In this document: piece by piece, positions 9,991 through 18,579 of the stretch
Layout: the number at the start of each line of letters is the position of its first letter
Numbering within the stretch: the stretch's first letter is position 1
Program-made: the position numbers and the translations under genes
Notes under the pieces: generated by a model
What the model was told of the DNA's origin: nothing
Seen by the model: only the letters and a program-made list of their open reading frames with translations
Databases searched by the model: none
NCBI RefSeq assembly: GCF_004342485.1
Contig: NZ_SMBU01000001.1
Location: 350,353 to 414,352, forward strand
Direction of reading: 5' to 3'
DNA from: Roseateles saccharophilus
Lineage (GTDB): Bacteria > Pseudomonadota > Gammaproteobacteria > Burkholderiales > Burkholderiaceae_C
DNA: 64,000 nucleotides

Positions 9991-11700
9991 ATGAAATCCT
10001 TTCTGCATTCCCTGATCGGCGCCGCCGCGCTGCTGTCCCTGCCGGCCTTGCATGCGCAAGACCTGCTGCTCGTCAACGCGCGCGTCTTCACCGGCAACGC
10101 CGCGCATCCGTATGCCCAGGCCGTCGCCATCCACGGCGAAAAGATTGCCGCCGTGGGCAACCCGGCCGAGATCGCCGCCGCGGTTGCCGCCGATGCCCGG
10201 GTGATCGACCTCGGCGGCAAGACCCTGCTGCCCGGCCTGATCGACAGCCACGCCCATGTGATCTACGGCGGCACGGAGCTGCTGTCGGCGACCGTCGAGC
10301 CCACCGTCACCCAGGTCGACCAGGTGGTCGCGGTGGCGCTCAAGGCGCTCAAGGCCGGCAAGAGCATGCGCGGCGACGTGCTGGTGGTGGGCGGCATGCC
10401 GCTCAAGATCTGGAGCCAGCTGCCGCAGCTCAACGCGCGCTTCAACACGGGCGCCTTCGCCAAAGTGCCGGTCATGCTGCGCGGCTCGGACGGGCACACC
10501 TCCTGGGCCAACCAGACGCTGCGCGAGCGCGCCGGCATCACGCCGGCCTTCCTGCGCGGCCTGACGGAGCAGCATCTCAAGTACTACGGCCACGCCAAGG
10601 ATCTCGTGCCGGACGGCTTCGTCGTCGATGAGGGCCAGGCCCGGCTGCAGAGCCACGTGCCGGAGCCCGATGCGGCGACCCTGCTGCAAGCCGGCCACGC
10701 CGGGGTGGCCTATATGCACGGGCTGGGCATCACCTCCTGGCTCGACGCCCTCGCCACGCCCGACATCCTCGCCACCTACAAGGCCCTGGCCGACCGGGGC
10801 GAGCTCAAGTCCCATGTGGCGGCCTTCGTCGAGGTCAAGGCCGATGCCGCCGAGCCGCTGACCCAGGTCCAGGCCCTGCGCCAGCAGTACGCCAACGTGC
10901 CGGGCCTGAGTGTTGCCGGCATCAAGATCTTCATGGACGGCGTGGTCGAGTTCCCCTCGCACAGCGCCGCCATGTCCGTGCCCTACAAGGTGACCGGCAA
11001 GATGGGCGACCTGCTGTTCCCCGCGGACAAGTTCGCGCATGTCGTCACCGCGGCCGACAAGGCCGGGCTGGTCGTGCATGTCCATGCCATCGGTGACCGG
11101 GCCGTGCATGAATCGCTCAACGGCTTCGAGGCGATGCGCAAGGCCAACGGCGACAGCGGCTTGCCCGACACGATCACGCACCTGCAGTTCGTGCAGCCGG
11201 CGGACATGCCGCGCTTCAAGGCGCTGGGCGTGCTGGCTTCGGTGCAGCTGCTCTGGGCCGAGGCGAGCACCGACACCATCGACCTGATCAAGCCCTATGT
11301 CGATCCGGCCATCTATCCCTGGCAGTACCCCGCGCGCTCGATGCTGAACGCCGGGGCCACGGTGTCCGGCGCCAGCGACTGGCCGGTCTCGACGGCCAGC
11401 GTCTTCGAAGGCATCGCCCAGGCCGAGACCCGCAAGGGCGCCAAGGGCGTGCTCAACGCCGCCGAGGACATGCCGCGCGAAGCCATGTTCTACGCCTACA
11501 CCCTTCATGCGGCCCGGGCCATGAACCAGCAGGACCGCATCGGCTCCATCGAACCCGGCAAGCAGGCCGACCTGACCCTGGTCGACCGCGACGTGCTCAC
11601 GGTCAGCGCCAAGGAACTCAAGGAGACCCGGGTGCTGGGCACCATGGTCGGCGGCGAATGGGTGTACCGGGCCACGAAGAACGACCCCGCCCTGAACTGA
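9991..11700 (+). CDS. Exported amidohydrolase, YtcJ type, copy 1
   Basis: A 569-residue member of amidohydrolase family 3 (YtcJ-like). After a signal peptide (MKSFLHSLIGAAALLSLPAL through HAQ) come the N-terminal beta domain (LLLVNARVFTGNA), the metal-binding LIDSHAHV, the HVHAIGDRAVH block with metal-ligand histidines, GASDWPVS and the C-terminal IGSIEPGKQADLTLVDRD. Members hydrolyse amide or related C-N bonds; the reaction here is unknown. The signal peptide places it in the periplasm. It begins 5 bases after the receptor stop, so the two are surely co-translated. A second TonB receptor plus YtcJ pair is at 35,356-39,635, making this a repeated module. Confidence 0.88.
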   Translation: MKSFLHSLIGAAALLSLPALHAQDLLLVNARVFTGNAAHPYAQAVAIHGEKIAAVGNPAEIAAAVAADARVIDLGGKTLLPGLIDSHAHVIYGGTELLSATVEPTVTQVDQVVAVALKALKAGKSMRGDVLVVGGMPLKIWSQLPQLNARFNTGAFAKVPVMLRGSDGHTSWANQTLRERAGITPAFLRGLTEQHLKYYGHAKDLVPDGFVVDEGQARLQSHVPEPDAATLLQAGHAGVAYMHGLGITSWLDALATPDILATYKALADRGELKSHVAAFVEVKADAAEPLTQVQALRQQYANVPGLSVAGIKIFMDGVVEFPSHSAAMSVPYKVTGKMGDLLFPADKFAHVVTAADKAGLVVHVHAIGDRAVHESLNGFEAMRKANGDSGLPDTITHLQFVQPADMPRFKALGVLASVQLLWAEASTDTIDLIKPYVDPAIYPWQYPARSMLNAGATVSGASDWPVSTASVFEGIAQAETRKGAKGVLNAAEDMPREAMFYAYTLHAARAMNQQDRIGSIEPGKQADLTLVDRDVLTVSAKELKETRVLGTMVGGEWVYRATKNDPALN

Positions 11701-11717
11701 ACTGATCCCCCGCCGAC

Positions 11718-13148
11718 ATGAGCCCCCAAGACCTCTGCTATCTCTCCGCCACCGATGCGCTGCGCGCGTTCGGCGACGGCAGCCTGACCCCGCCCGACTA
11801 CCTGGAGGCCCTGCTCACGGCCGCCGCCGGCTGCCAGTCCACGGTGAACGCCACCACGGTCATCCATGCCGACGAGGCACGCCGCCAGGCCGAGCGGGCG
11901 CAAAAGCGCTGGCGCGACGGCACGGCGCGGCCGCTGGAGGGCATCCCCGTCATCGTCAAGGAAGAGACGGCGGTGCGCGCCTGGAACAGCACCTTCGGCT
12001 CGGAGATCTGCGACGAGGTGGCCGAGGAAGACCACCCCATCGTCGATAAGCTGCGCCGGGCCGGCGCGATCTTCCACGTGCAGGCCACCAACCCCGAGTT
12101 CTGCTGCCTGGGCCACACCTGGAGCCGGCGCTGGGGCGTCACGCGCAACCCCTGGAACCTGCAGAAGTCCTGCGGCGGTTCCAGCGGCGGCTCCGGCGCC
12201 GCGCTGGCCGCCGGGCTCGGCCCCCTGGCCACCGGCAGCGATATGGGCGGCTCCATCCGCCTGCCCGCCGCGATGAATGGGGTCTACGGCTTCAAGCCGC
12301 CCTCGGGGCGCCTGCCGACCAGCCCCGGTGACGAGCTGTTCGGCTTTGCCGTCGAGGGGCCGATGGCGCGCAGCTTCGACGATCTCGTGCTGATGCAGAA
12401 CGTCGTCGCCGGCCCGCACCCGGACACCTACGCCACCGTGCCCTTCACGCCGCTGCCGCAGCGCTGGCGCAGCCTGGAAGGCGTGCGCATCGCCTACTGT
12501 CCGAGCCTGGGCGCGCGGACCATGGCGCGCGACGTGCGCGCCAACATGGACCGCGCGCTGGCCGCCCTGCAAAGGCGCGGCGCCACGGTGCAGACCGTGG
12601 ACCTGCGCTGGGACATGGCCGAGGTCGGCCACACGCTGATGGAAGGCATCATGGCGGTCTACTACGCCGAGTTCCTGGAGACCATCCAGGAGGCCGACCG
12701 CGCCCGCCTGTGCAGCTACAACCAGGACACCATCCGCAGGTTCCTGGGCCAGCCCAATTCCCTGGCCAAGGCGGCCGACCTGGCCTCGGCCCTGCACCGC
12801 GAAATGCAAGCCAAGGTCTGGGGCCTGGGCTTCGACGCCCTGGTCTGCGGCACCACGCTCGGCACGGACTTCGCGGCCGACCAGGACCCGGTGGCCGAGC
12901 CCAGCCTGTCTATCGAAGGCGTGGCGGTCGATGCCTTCCTGGCCTGGGCCCTGACGCCGGCCTTCAACCTGCTGTCGCGCTACCCCGTGATGGCCGTGCC
13001 GACCGGGCGCGACAGCGCCACCGGCGTACCGACGTCGATGCAGATCGTGGCCAATTCCTACAATGACGAGATGGTGTTCCGCCTTGCCCACCACCTCGAT
13101 GCCAGCGGCGCTTCGGGGCTGTTCAAGAGCGAGTTCCCGACCTTCTGA
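11718..13148 (+). CDS. Amidase signature family hydrolase
   Basis: A 476-residue amidase with the family signature: lysine in IPVIVKEETAV, the glycine/serine-rich GGSSGGSGAALAAGLGPLAT holding the cis-Ser and nucleophile Ser, then SDMGGSIRLPA and GVYGFKPPSGRLP. The Ser-cisSer-Lys triad appears intact. No signal peptide is visible, so it is cytoplasmic and would hydrolyse an imported amide. In this operon (polyamine-binding protein, receptor, exported amidohydrolase, permeases) a natural substrate would be an acylated or carbamoylated polyamine, but this is inference. It starts 17 bases after the amidohydrolase stop. Confidence 0.88.
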   Translation: MSPQDLCYLSATDALRAFGDGSLTPPDYLEALLTAAAGCQSTVNATTVIHADEARRQAERAQKRWRDGTARPLEGIPVIVKEETAVRAWNSTFGSEICDEVAEEDHPIVDKLRRAGAIFHVQATNPEFCCLGHTWSRRWGVTRNPWNLQKSCGGSSGGSGAALAAGLGPLATGSDMGGSIRLPAAMNGVYGFKPPSGRLPTSPGDELFGFAVEGPMARSFDDLVLMQNVVAGPHPDTYATVPFTPLPQRWRSLEGVRIAYCPSLGARTMARDVRANMDRALAALQRRGATVQTVDLRWDMAEVGHTLMEGIMAVYYAEFLETIQEADRARLCSYNQDTIRRFLGQPNSLAKAADLASALHREMQAKVWGLGFDALVCGTTLGTDFAADQDPVAEPSLSIEGVAVDAFLAWALTPAFNLLSRYPVMAVPTGRDSATGVPTSMQIVANSYNDEMVFRLAHHLDASGASGLFKSEFPTF

Positions 13149-13181
13149 GGCCAGCCCTCGACACGCCGCCGATTGCCGCCC

Positions 13182-13970
13182 GTGCCTGCCCCCATCAAAC
13201 AAACCCAGATCGCCCACCTGGTCGACAGCCTCGGGACGGCGGCCTTTCCCGCGCGCCTGTGGGAATGGCTGACCGATTGGGGCCCGCTGTGCAATGTGTG
13301 CTGCGTGCGCTTCAACCAGGCCGGCCCGGGCGAGGAGTTCACGTCGATGGACTGGCTGTTCTCGCACGGCACGGTCGACCGGGGCACGCTGCTGCAGCTC
13401 TTCCAGGTCTATGCCGACCACCACTGGCGGCACGACCCGGTGCTGCCCCACATCAAGGACCTGGGCAGCGAGCCGGTGCTGGTCGACATCCGGGACCCCA
13501 TCCCGTCGGCGCCGGGCTATGTCGAGGAGCTGCTGCAGCCCTATGGCGTGCTCGAGGAGTGCAGCCTGGCCGGACGCGGGCACGACGGGGTCTACACGGT
13601 CGCTGTCTACCGCAACCAGGAGCAGGGGGCGTTCTCGCTGGCCGACCTGATGCACTACAAGGGCCTGGCCGAGCTGGTCATCCCGCTGGTGCGCCAGCAC
13701 GCGCGCCTGTCCACCACCCGGGCGCAGACCGCGCCGCTGGGCATGGTCGACCGCTTCGACCGCCGCGTCGCCACCGAGGGCTGCCGCCTGTCGGCGCGTG
13801 AGCGCCAAGCCTGCCGCGGCGTGCTGCAAGGGCAGACGCTGGACCAACTGGCCGGCCAGTTCGGCGTCCAGAGCTCCAGCGTCAAGACCTATTTGGAACG
13901 CGCCTTTGCCAAGCTTGGCATCCGGCGCAAGACGGAGTTGATGGCGTGGTGCGTACAGCAAAGCCGCTGA
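13182..13970 (+). CDS. LuxR-family transcriptional regulator
   Basis: A 262-residue regulator. The C-terminal 65 residues form a LuxR-type helix-turn-helix (LSARERQACRGVLQG, LDQLAGQFGVQSSSVKTYLE, KLGIRRKTELM). The N-terminal 190 residues do not resemble a receiver domain and I cannot name the sensor fold. The GTG at 13,182 is preferred to an in-frame TTG at 13,173; both leave a short gap after the amidase. Its 3' end overlaps the start of the next permease gene by about 25 bases. Location inside the operon suggests that it controls this cluster in response to the imported compound. Confidence 0.75.
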   Translation: MPAPIKQTQIAHLVDSLGTAAFPARLWEWLTDWGPLCNVCCVRFNQAGPGEEFTSMDWLFSHGTVDRGTLLQLFQVYADHHWRHDPVLPHIKDLGSEPVLVDIRDPIPSAPGYVEELLQPYGVLEECSLAGRGHDGVYTVAVYRNQEQGAFSLADLMHYKGLAELVIPLVRQHARLSTTRAQTAPLGMVDRFDRRVATEGCRLSARERQACRGVLQGQTLDQLAGQFGVQSSSVKTYLERAFAKLGIRRKTELMAWCVQQSR

Positions 13971-14866
13971 GGGCCTGGGGGGCTCGTTTGCTGGCGCCGG
14001 GCCGGCGCTGGGCCATCATCCCGCCCTATCTTTTCCTGCTCGTCTTCCTGGCCTTGCCCTTCGCGCTGGTGGTCAAGATCAGCCTGGCCGAGGCACGCTT
14101 CGCGGTGCCGCCCTATACGGCCCTGCTGAGCGTGCGGGACCAGACCGTGACGCTGGCACTGCAGTTCAGCCACTACGCCTACCTGGCGACAGACGGGCTC
14201 TACATCGACACCTATCTCAACTCGGTGCTGGTCGCGGCCATCACCACGCTGCTCTGCCTGCTGATCGGCTACCCGGCCGCCTACGCCATCGCCAGCGCCA
14301 CGCCGCAGCGGCGCACGCTCTACACGCTGCTGGTCACGCTGCCCTTCTGGACCTCGGCGCTGCTGCGCACCTATGCCTGGGTGGGCCTGCTGAAGAACGA
14401 GGGCCTGATCAACCAGGCGCTGCGCTGGCTGGGCTGGATCCACGAGCCGCTGCAGCTTTATCACAGCAACGCCGGCGTCTACATCGGCATGGTGTATTTC
14501 TACCTGCCGCTGATGATCCTGCCCCTGCTCGACCACCTCATCAAGCTCGACCCTCGCCTGCTGGAGGCCGCCGACGACCTCGGCGCGCACCCCTGGAGCG
14601 CCTTCTTCACCGTCACGCTGCCGCTGTCCCGGCGCGGCATCAGCACCGGCTGCCTGCTGGTCTTCATCCCCGCGGTGGGCGAGTACGTGATCCCGGAAAT
14701 GCTCGGCGGCAGCGACACGCTGATGATCGGCCGCCTGATGTGGGACGAGTTCTTCAACAACATGGACTGGCCGATGGCCTCGGCCATCACCACCGCCATG
14801 GTGCTGCTCCTGCTGGTGCCGCTGGTGCTGCTGCAGCGCCTGCAGGACAAGGAGCCCTCGGCATGA
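13946..14866 (+). CDS. potB: Polyamine ABC transporter permease 1 (PotB/PotH-like), copy 1
   Basis: A 306-residue inner-membrane protein with about six hydrophobic segments and the EAA loop EAADDLGAHPWSAFFTVTLP, typical of binding-protein-dependent permeases. The PotH-like block YPAAYAIASATPQRRTLYT and LPFWTSALLRTYAWVGLL supports the polyamine subfamily. The start is a GTG at 13,946 or the next codon, also GTG, inside the luxR 3' end. It pairs with the permease that follows with a four-base ATGA overlap, and presumably with the ATPase at 4939 and the binding protein at 6384. Confidence 0.88.
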   Translation: MVRTAKPLRAWGARLLAPGRRWAIIPPYLFLLVFLALPFALVVKISLAEARFAVPPYTALLSVRDQTVTLALQFSHYAYLATDGLYIDTYLNSVLVAAITTLLCLLIGYPAAYAIASATPQRRTLYTLLVTLPFWTSALLRTYAWVGLLKNEGLINQALRWLGWIHEPLQLYHSNAGVYIGMVYFYLPLMILPLLDHLIKLDPRLLEAADDLGAHPWSAFFTVTLPLSRRGISTGCLLVFIPAVGEYVIPEMLGGSDTLMIGRLMWDEFFNNMDWPMASAITTAMVLLLLVPLVLLQRLQDKEPSA

Positions 14867-15726
14867 AGCACGCCAAGACAGCGCCCGGCCCGCTGGCCAC
14901 GAGCCGCATGGCGCTCTGGGCGACGCTGGGCTTCTTCTACCTGCCCATGGTCGTGCTGGTGGTCTATTCCTTCAATGCCTCCGAGCAGGTGACCGTCTGG
15001 GCGGGCGTGTCGATGAAGTGGTACGGCCGCCTGCTGGCCGACACCGAGCTGCTGTCCGCCGCCAGCCTCAGCCTGCGCGTGGCGGCGCTGACCGCGCTGA
15101 GCTCCATGGTCATGGGCGCCTGGGCCGGCTATGTGCTTGCGCGCTTCGGCCCGGGCAAGGGCGGCGGCAAGGCGGGAGGGTTTCGCGGCCTCGGGCTATT
15201 CCAGGCCATGGTCAATGCACCGCTGGTGATTCCCGAGGTGATCCTCGGCATCGCAACGCTGCTGCTCTTCGTCACGCTCGGCTCATCCATCGGATGGCCG
15301 GCCGATCTTGGCTTCGTGACCATCTGGCTCGGCCACACGGTGCTGTGCGTTTCCTTTGTCGCGCTGATGGTGCAGTCACGCGTGCGCGACATCGACCCGA
15401 CGCTCGAAGAGGCGGCGCAGGACTTGGGCGCCCGCCCGCTCACCGTCTTCCTCAGCGTCACGCTGCCGCAGATGAGCCAGACGGTCATCTCGGGCGGCCT
15501 GCTCTCGTTCGCGATCTCGGCCGACGACCTGATCCTCAGCGCCTTCCTGTCCGGGCCGGGCAGCACCACCCTGCCCATGCTGGTGTTCTCGCGCGTGCGC
15601 CTGGGCCTGAACCCCGAGATGAACGCGCTCGCCACCGTCTTCATGGCAGTGGTGGCCTTGGCCGTCTGGGGCGCGACGCGCTTCACCGCACGACAAAGGC
15701 GCCGCAGCCAGGCCGCGGCGGGCTGA
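14863..15726 (+). CDS. potC: Polyamine ABC transporter permease 2 (PotC/PotI-like), copy 1
   Basis: A 287-residue permease beginning at the ATG that overlaps the stop of the preceding permease. It has the PotC-type N-terminus FFYLPMVVLVVYSFNASE, about six membrane segments, the EAA loop EEAAQDLGARPLTVFLSVTLP and the DDLILSAFLSGPGSTTLPM segment typical of PotC and PotI. It completes the first Pot-type importer. The gene converges with gabR, whose stop lies 14 bases beyond its own. Confidence 0.88.
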   Translation: MKHAKTAPGPLATSRMALWATLGFFYLPMVVLVVYSFNASEQVTVWAGVSMKWYGRLLADTELLSAASLSLRVAALTALSSMVMGAWAGYVLARFGPGKGGGKAGGFRGLGLFQAMVNAPLVIPEVILGIATLLLFVTLGSSIGWPADLGFVTIWLGHTVLCVSFVALMVQSRVRDIDPTLEEAAQDLGARPLTVFLSVTLPQMSQTVISGGLLSFAISADDLILSAFLSGPGSTTLPMLVFSRVRLGLNPEMNALATVFMAVVALAVWGATRFTARQRRRSQAAAG

Positions 15727-15740
15727 ATTCCGGCCCGGGC

Positions 15741-17147
15741 TCAGGCCGCTCGCGACGCGGTCTCCTCGATCTGGGCGCCGATGTAGTCCCACAGGCGCGC
15801 ATCGGCGCTGAACGCCACGTTGAAGCGCAGCCAGCCGCTCTCGCGCGGCTCCGGGTAGAACAGATGGCCGGGGCCGAGCATGATGCTCTGCTGGGCGGCC
15901 TGCTGCGACAGCACCGCCGCGTCTGGGATGTCGGGATGGCGGGCCCACACATACATGCCGGCGGGGGCCTGGGTATGCAGCTCGAAGCCGAGCGCCAGCA
16001 GCCGCTGGGACACATCCTGCTGCGCCTGCGCGAGCCGCCCGCGCAGCTTGCCGAGGTGCTTGCGCCAGCGCCCCTGCGTCAGCGCATGGAACACGGCCCG
16101 CTCGCCCAGCTCCGATGACGTGAGCCCGGAGATCATCTTGCGCGTGGCGAGGTCTTCCAGCACCTGCGGCGCGGCCGCCACATAGCCCACGCGCAGATTG
16201 GGCGCGATGGTCTTGGAGAAGCTGCCCAGGTAGGCGACGCGCTGCAGCCGGTCCAGGCTGGCCAGGCTCGGGTGGAAGTCCGGGTCGAGGTCGGCGTAGA
16301 TGTCGTTCTCGACGATGGCGAAGTCGTGCAGGTGGGCGAGCTGCAGGATGCGCAGCAGCTGGTTCAGCGGCGCCGTCGAATTGCTCGGGCTGTGCAGGCG
16401 CGGCTGCGTGAAGAAGACCTTGGGCCGGTGCGCCGCCAGCAGCGCCTCCAGCGCCGCCAGGTCGTAGCCCTCGGGCGTGCGCGGCACCGGCAGCAGCACC
16501 GCGCCCATCAGCCGCAGGATGTAGTGGATGTTCGGGTAGCCCGGCGCGTCCACGAGCACCGCGTCGCCGGGGCGGATCCAGTGGCGCGCCAGCAGGTCGA
16601 GCGCCTGGCTGGAGCCAAGCGTCAGCAGCAGGTGTTCCAGGCCCGCCGCGATCTGGCGCTCGGCCAGCGCGTCCACGAGCAGGCCGCGCAGGCCCGCGTG
16701 GCCATAGGGCGAGCCATAGCCGCCGAGCTCTGAGCCCTCCTGCGCGAGCTGGCGCAGCGCGCGGTGCACGCCGTCCGTGAACAGCCAGTCCTGCGGCAGC
16801 CAGCCGCAGCCGGCCTTGATGTCCAGCGCGCGGCTCTCGAAGATCTGGCGCAGATACCACTTGGCGTCGAACTGCAGCTGCGCATCCGCGCGGGCCGGCT
16901 CGGCCGCCGCGGCGCGCGGGCGCACGAAGAAGCCCGCGTTGGGCTTGGAATGCACCAGGCCCAGCGCCACCAGGCGGTCATAGGCCTCGACGACGGTGAA
17001 CACGCTGACCCCCTGGGTCTGCGCCAACTGCCGGATCGACGGCAGCCGGGCGCCGGGCTTGAGCGCGCGCGATTCGATGAGCTGCTGCAGGCCGGCGACG
17101 ATCTGGGCGACCAGGGGCGTGGGCGAGTCGTGGTCGAGTGCGAGCAT
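15741..17147 (-). CDS. gabR: MocR/GabR-type regulator (GntR domain fused to aminotransferase fold)
   Basis: A 468-residue protein. Residues 1-75 form a GntR winged helix (ARLPSIRQLAQTQGVSVFTV, VEAYDRLVALGLV), and the rest is a fold-type I PLP domain with the lysine motif YLGSFSKTIAPNLRVGYVA. This architecture defines the MocR group; GabR uses PLP and GABA to activate gabT and gabD. It is divergent from gabT with a 128-base gap, the classical GabR arrangement, which makes GABA the likely effector. Assignment as GabR rather than another MocR rests on this context. Confidence 0.8.
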   Translation of the reverse strand: MLALDHDSPTPLVAQIVAGLQQLIESRALKPGARLPSIRQLAQTQGVSVFTVVEAYDRLVALGLVHSKPNAGFFVRPRAAAAEPARADAQLQFDAKWYLRQIFESRALDIKAGCGWLPQDWLFTDGVHRALRQLAQEGSELGGYGSPYGHAGLRGLLVDALAERQIAAGLEHLLLTLGSSQALDLLARHWIRPGDAVLVDAPGYPNIHYILRLMGAVLLPVPRTPEGYDLAALEALLAAHRPKVFFTQPRLHSPSNSTAPLNQLLRILQLAHLHDFAIVENDIYADLDPDFHPSLASLDRLQRVAYLGSFSKTIAPNLRVGYVAAAPQVLEDLATRKMISGLTSSELGERAVFHALTQGRWRKHLGKLRGRLAQAQQDVSQRLLALGFELHTQAPAGMYVWARHPDIPDAAVLSQQAAQQSIMLGPGHLFYPEPRESGWLRFNVAFSADARLWDYIGAQIEETASRAA

Positions 17148-17275
17148 GGGTCGGGGGATCGGCTGTACAGGCTGGCGAACCAGTACGGCCCCGCGCTGTC
17201 AGCGAGGGACTGTATCTGTTGCCCCGGCGACCCGCTGCCTAGAGTGAAGCCTCCCGTTACCTGGAGGACTTCCCG
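17148..17275. promoter_or_regulatory. gabR-gabT divergent promoter region
   Basis: 128 bases between the divergent gabR-like and gabT genes. GabR-type regulators bind direct repeats in such gaps. I see a promoter-like stretch but no repeat that I can define with confidence. A GGAGG ribosome-binding site (CTGGAGGACTTCCC) precedes the gabT ATG at 17,276. Confidence 0.4.
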
Positions 17276-18571
17276 ATGAGCAGCAATGCCCAACTGATGG
17301 CGCGCCGCCGCGCGGCCGTGGCCCGTGGCGTAGGCCAGGCGTTTGAGATCTTCGTCGAGCGTGCACGCAACGCCGAGCTGTGGGATGTCGAGGGCCAGCG
17401 CTACATCGACTTCGCCGGCGGCATCGCCGTGCTCAACACCGGCCACTGCCATCCCCGCGTCGTCGAAGCCGTGCAGCAGCAGCTGACCCAGTACACCCAT
17501 ACCTGTTTCCAGGTGGTGGCCTACGAGCCCTATGTGGCGCTCGCCGAGAAGCTCAACGCGCTGGCGCCAGGCGAGTTCGCGAAGAAGACGCTGCTGCTGT
17601 CCAGCGGCGCCGAGGCGGTCGAGAACGCGGTCAAGATCGCCCGCGCCTACACCCAGCGTTCGGGCGTGATCGCCTTCACCGGCGGCTACCACGGCCGCAC
17701 GCTGATGACGCTGGGCCTGACCGGCAAGGTGCAGCCCTACAAGAGCGGCTTCGGCCCCTTCCCCGCGGAAGTCTTCCATGCGAAGTTCCCGAACGCGCTG
17801 CACGGCGTCAGCATCGACGAGGCCATCGCCTCGGTCGAGCAGATCTTCAAGAACGACATCGAGGCCGAGCGCGTGGCGGCCTTCATCGTAGAGCCCGTGC
17901 AGGGCGAAGGCGGCTTCTACATCGCGCCGGTCGAGTTCGTGCGCCGCCTGCGCGAGCTGGCGGACCGCCACGGCATCCTGCTGATCGCCGACGAAGTCCA
18001 GACCGGCGCCGGCCGGACCGGCACCTGGTTCGCCTGCGAGCAATGGGGTGTTGCGCCGGACCTGATCACGACGGCCAAGTCGCTGGCCGGCGGCTTCCCG
18101 ATCTCGGGTGTCGTCGGGCGCGCCGAGGTGATGGATGCGCCGGCCCCCGGCGGCCTGGGCGGCACCTACGCCGGTAGCCCCATCGCCTGCGCGGCGGCGC
18201 TGGCGGTGCTGGAGGTCTTCGAGCAGGAGAAGCTGCTGGCGCGCAGCCAGGCCCTGGGCGAGCGGCTGGTGCAGCGCCTGACGGCCATCGCCGAGACCCA
18301 GCCGGCCATCGGCGACGTGCGGGCCCTGGGCGCCATGGTGGCCATCGAGTTGTTCGCCGTCGAGAACGGCCGCGCCGACCTGCGCCGCCCGGACGCCGAC
18401 CTCACGCGCCGCGTCGTGGCCGACGCGGCCCGGCGCGGGCTGATCCTGCTGTCTTGCGGTACCAACGGCAATGTGATCCGCTTTCTCGTGCCGCTGACGG
18501 CATCCAACGCGCTGATCGGCGAAGGCCTGGACATCCTGCAGGCCAGCCTCGTCGCGGTGCAGCGCGCGTGA
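17276..18571 (+). CDS. gabT: 4-aminobutyrate aminotransferase
   Basis: A 431-residue class III aminotransferase. Motifs run in GabT order: an N-terminal WDVEGQRYIDFAGGIAVLNT, PLP phosphate-binding LLSSGAEAVENAVKIAR, FTGGYHGRT, the VEPVQGEGGF loop, LIADEVQTGAGRTGTWF with the PLP-pyridine aspartate and the catalytic lysine in ITTAKSLAGGFPISG. It transfers the amino group of GABA to 2-oxoglutarate, giving succinate semialdehyde. It is followed by gabD after 8 bases and diverges from a gabR-like gene, so it completes the lower putrescine-to-succinate pathway. Confidence 0.93.
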   Translation: MSSNAQLMARRRAAVARGVGQAFEIFVERARNAELWDVEGQRYIDFAGGIAVLNTGHCHPRVVEAVQQQLTQYTHTCFQVVAYEPYVALAEKLNALAPGEFAKKTLLLSSGAEAVENAVKIARAYTQRSGVIAFTGGYHGRTLMTLGLTGKVQPYKSGFGPFPAEVFHAKFPNALHGVSIDEAIASVEQIFKNDIEAERVAAFIVEPVQGEGGFYIAPVEFVRRLRELADRHGILLIADEVQTGAGRTGTWFACEQWGVAPDLITTAKSLAGGFPISGVVGRAEVMDAPAPGGLGGTYAGSPIACAAALAVLEVFEQEKLLARSQALGERLVQRLTAIAETQPAIGDVRALGAMVAIELFAVENGRADLRRPDADLTRRVVADAARRGLILLSCGTNGNVIRFLVPLTASNALIGEGLDILQASLVAVQRA

Positions 18572-18579
18572 GGCCGGGC

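Noticed and set aside
11505..13961. An 818-codon minus-strand open frame
   Set aside because: Shadow of the amidase and luxR genes; composition is antisense-like and no motif is visible.
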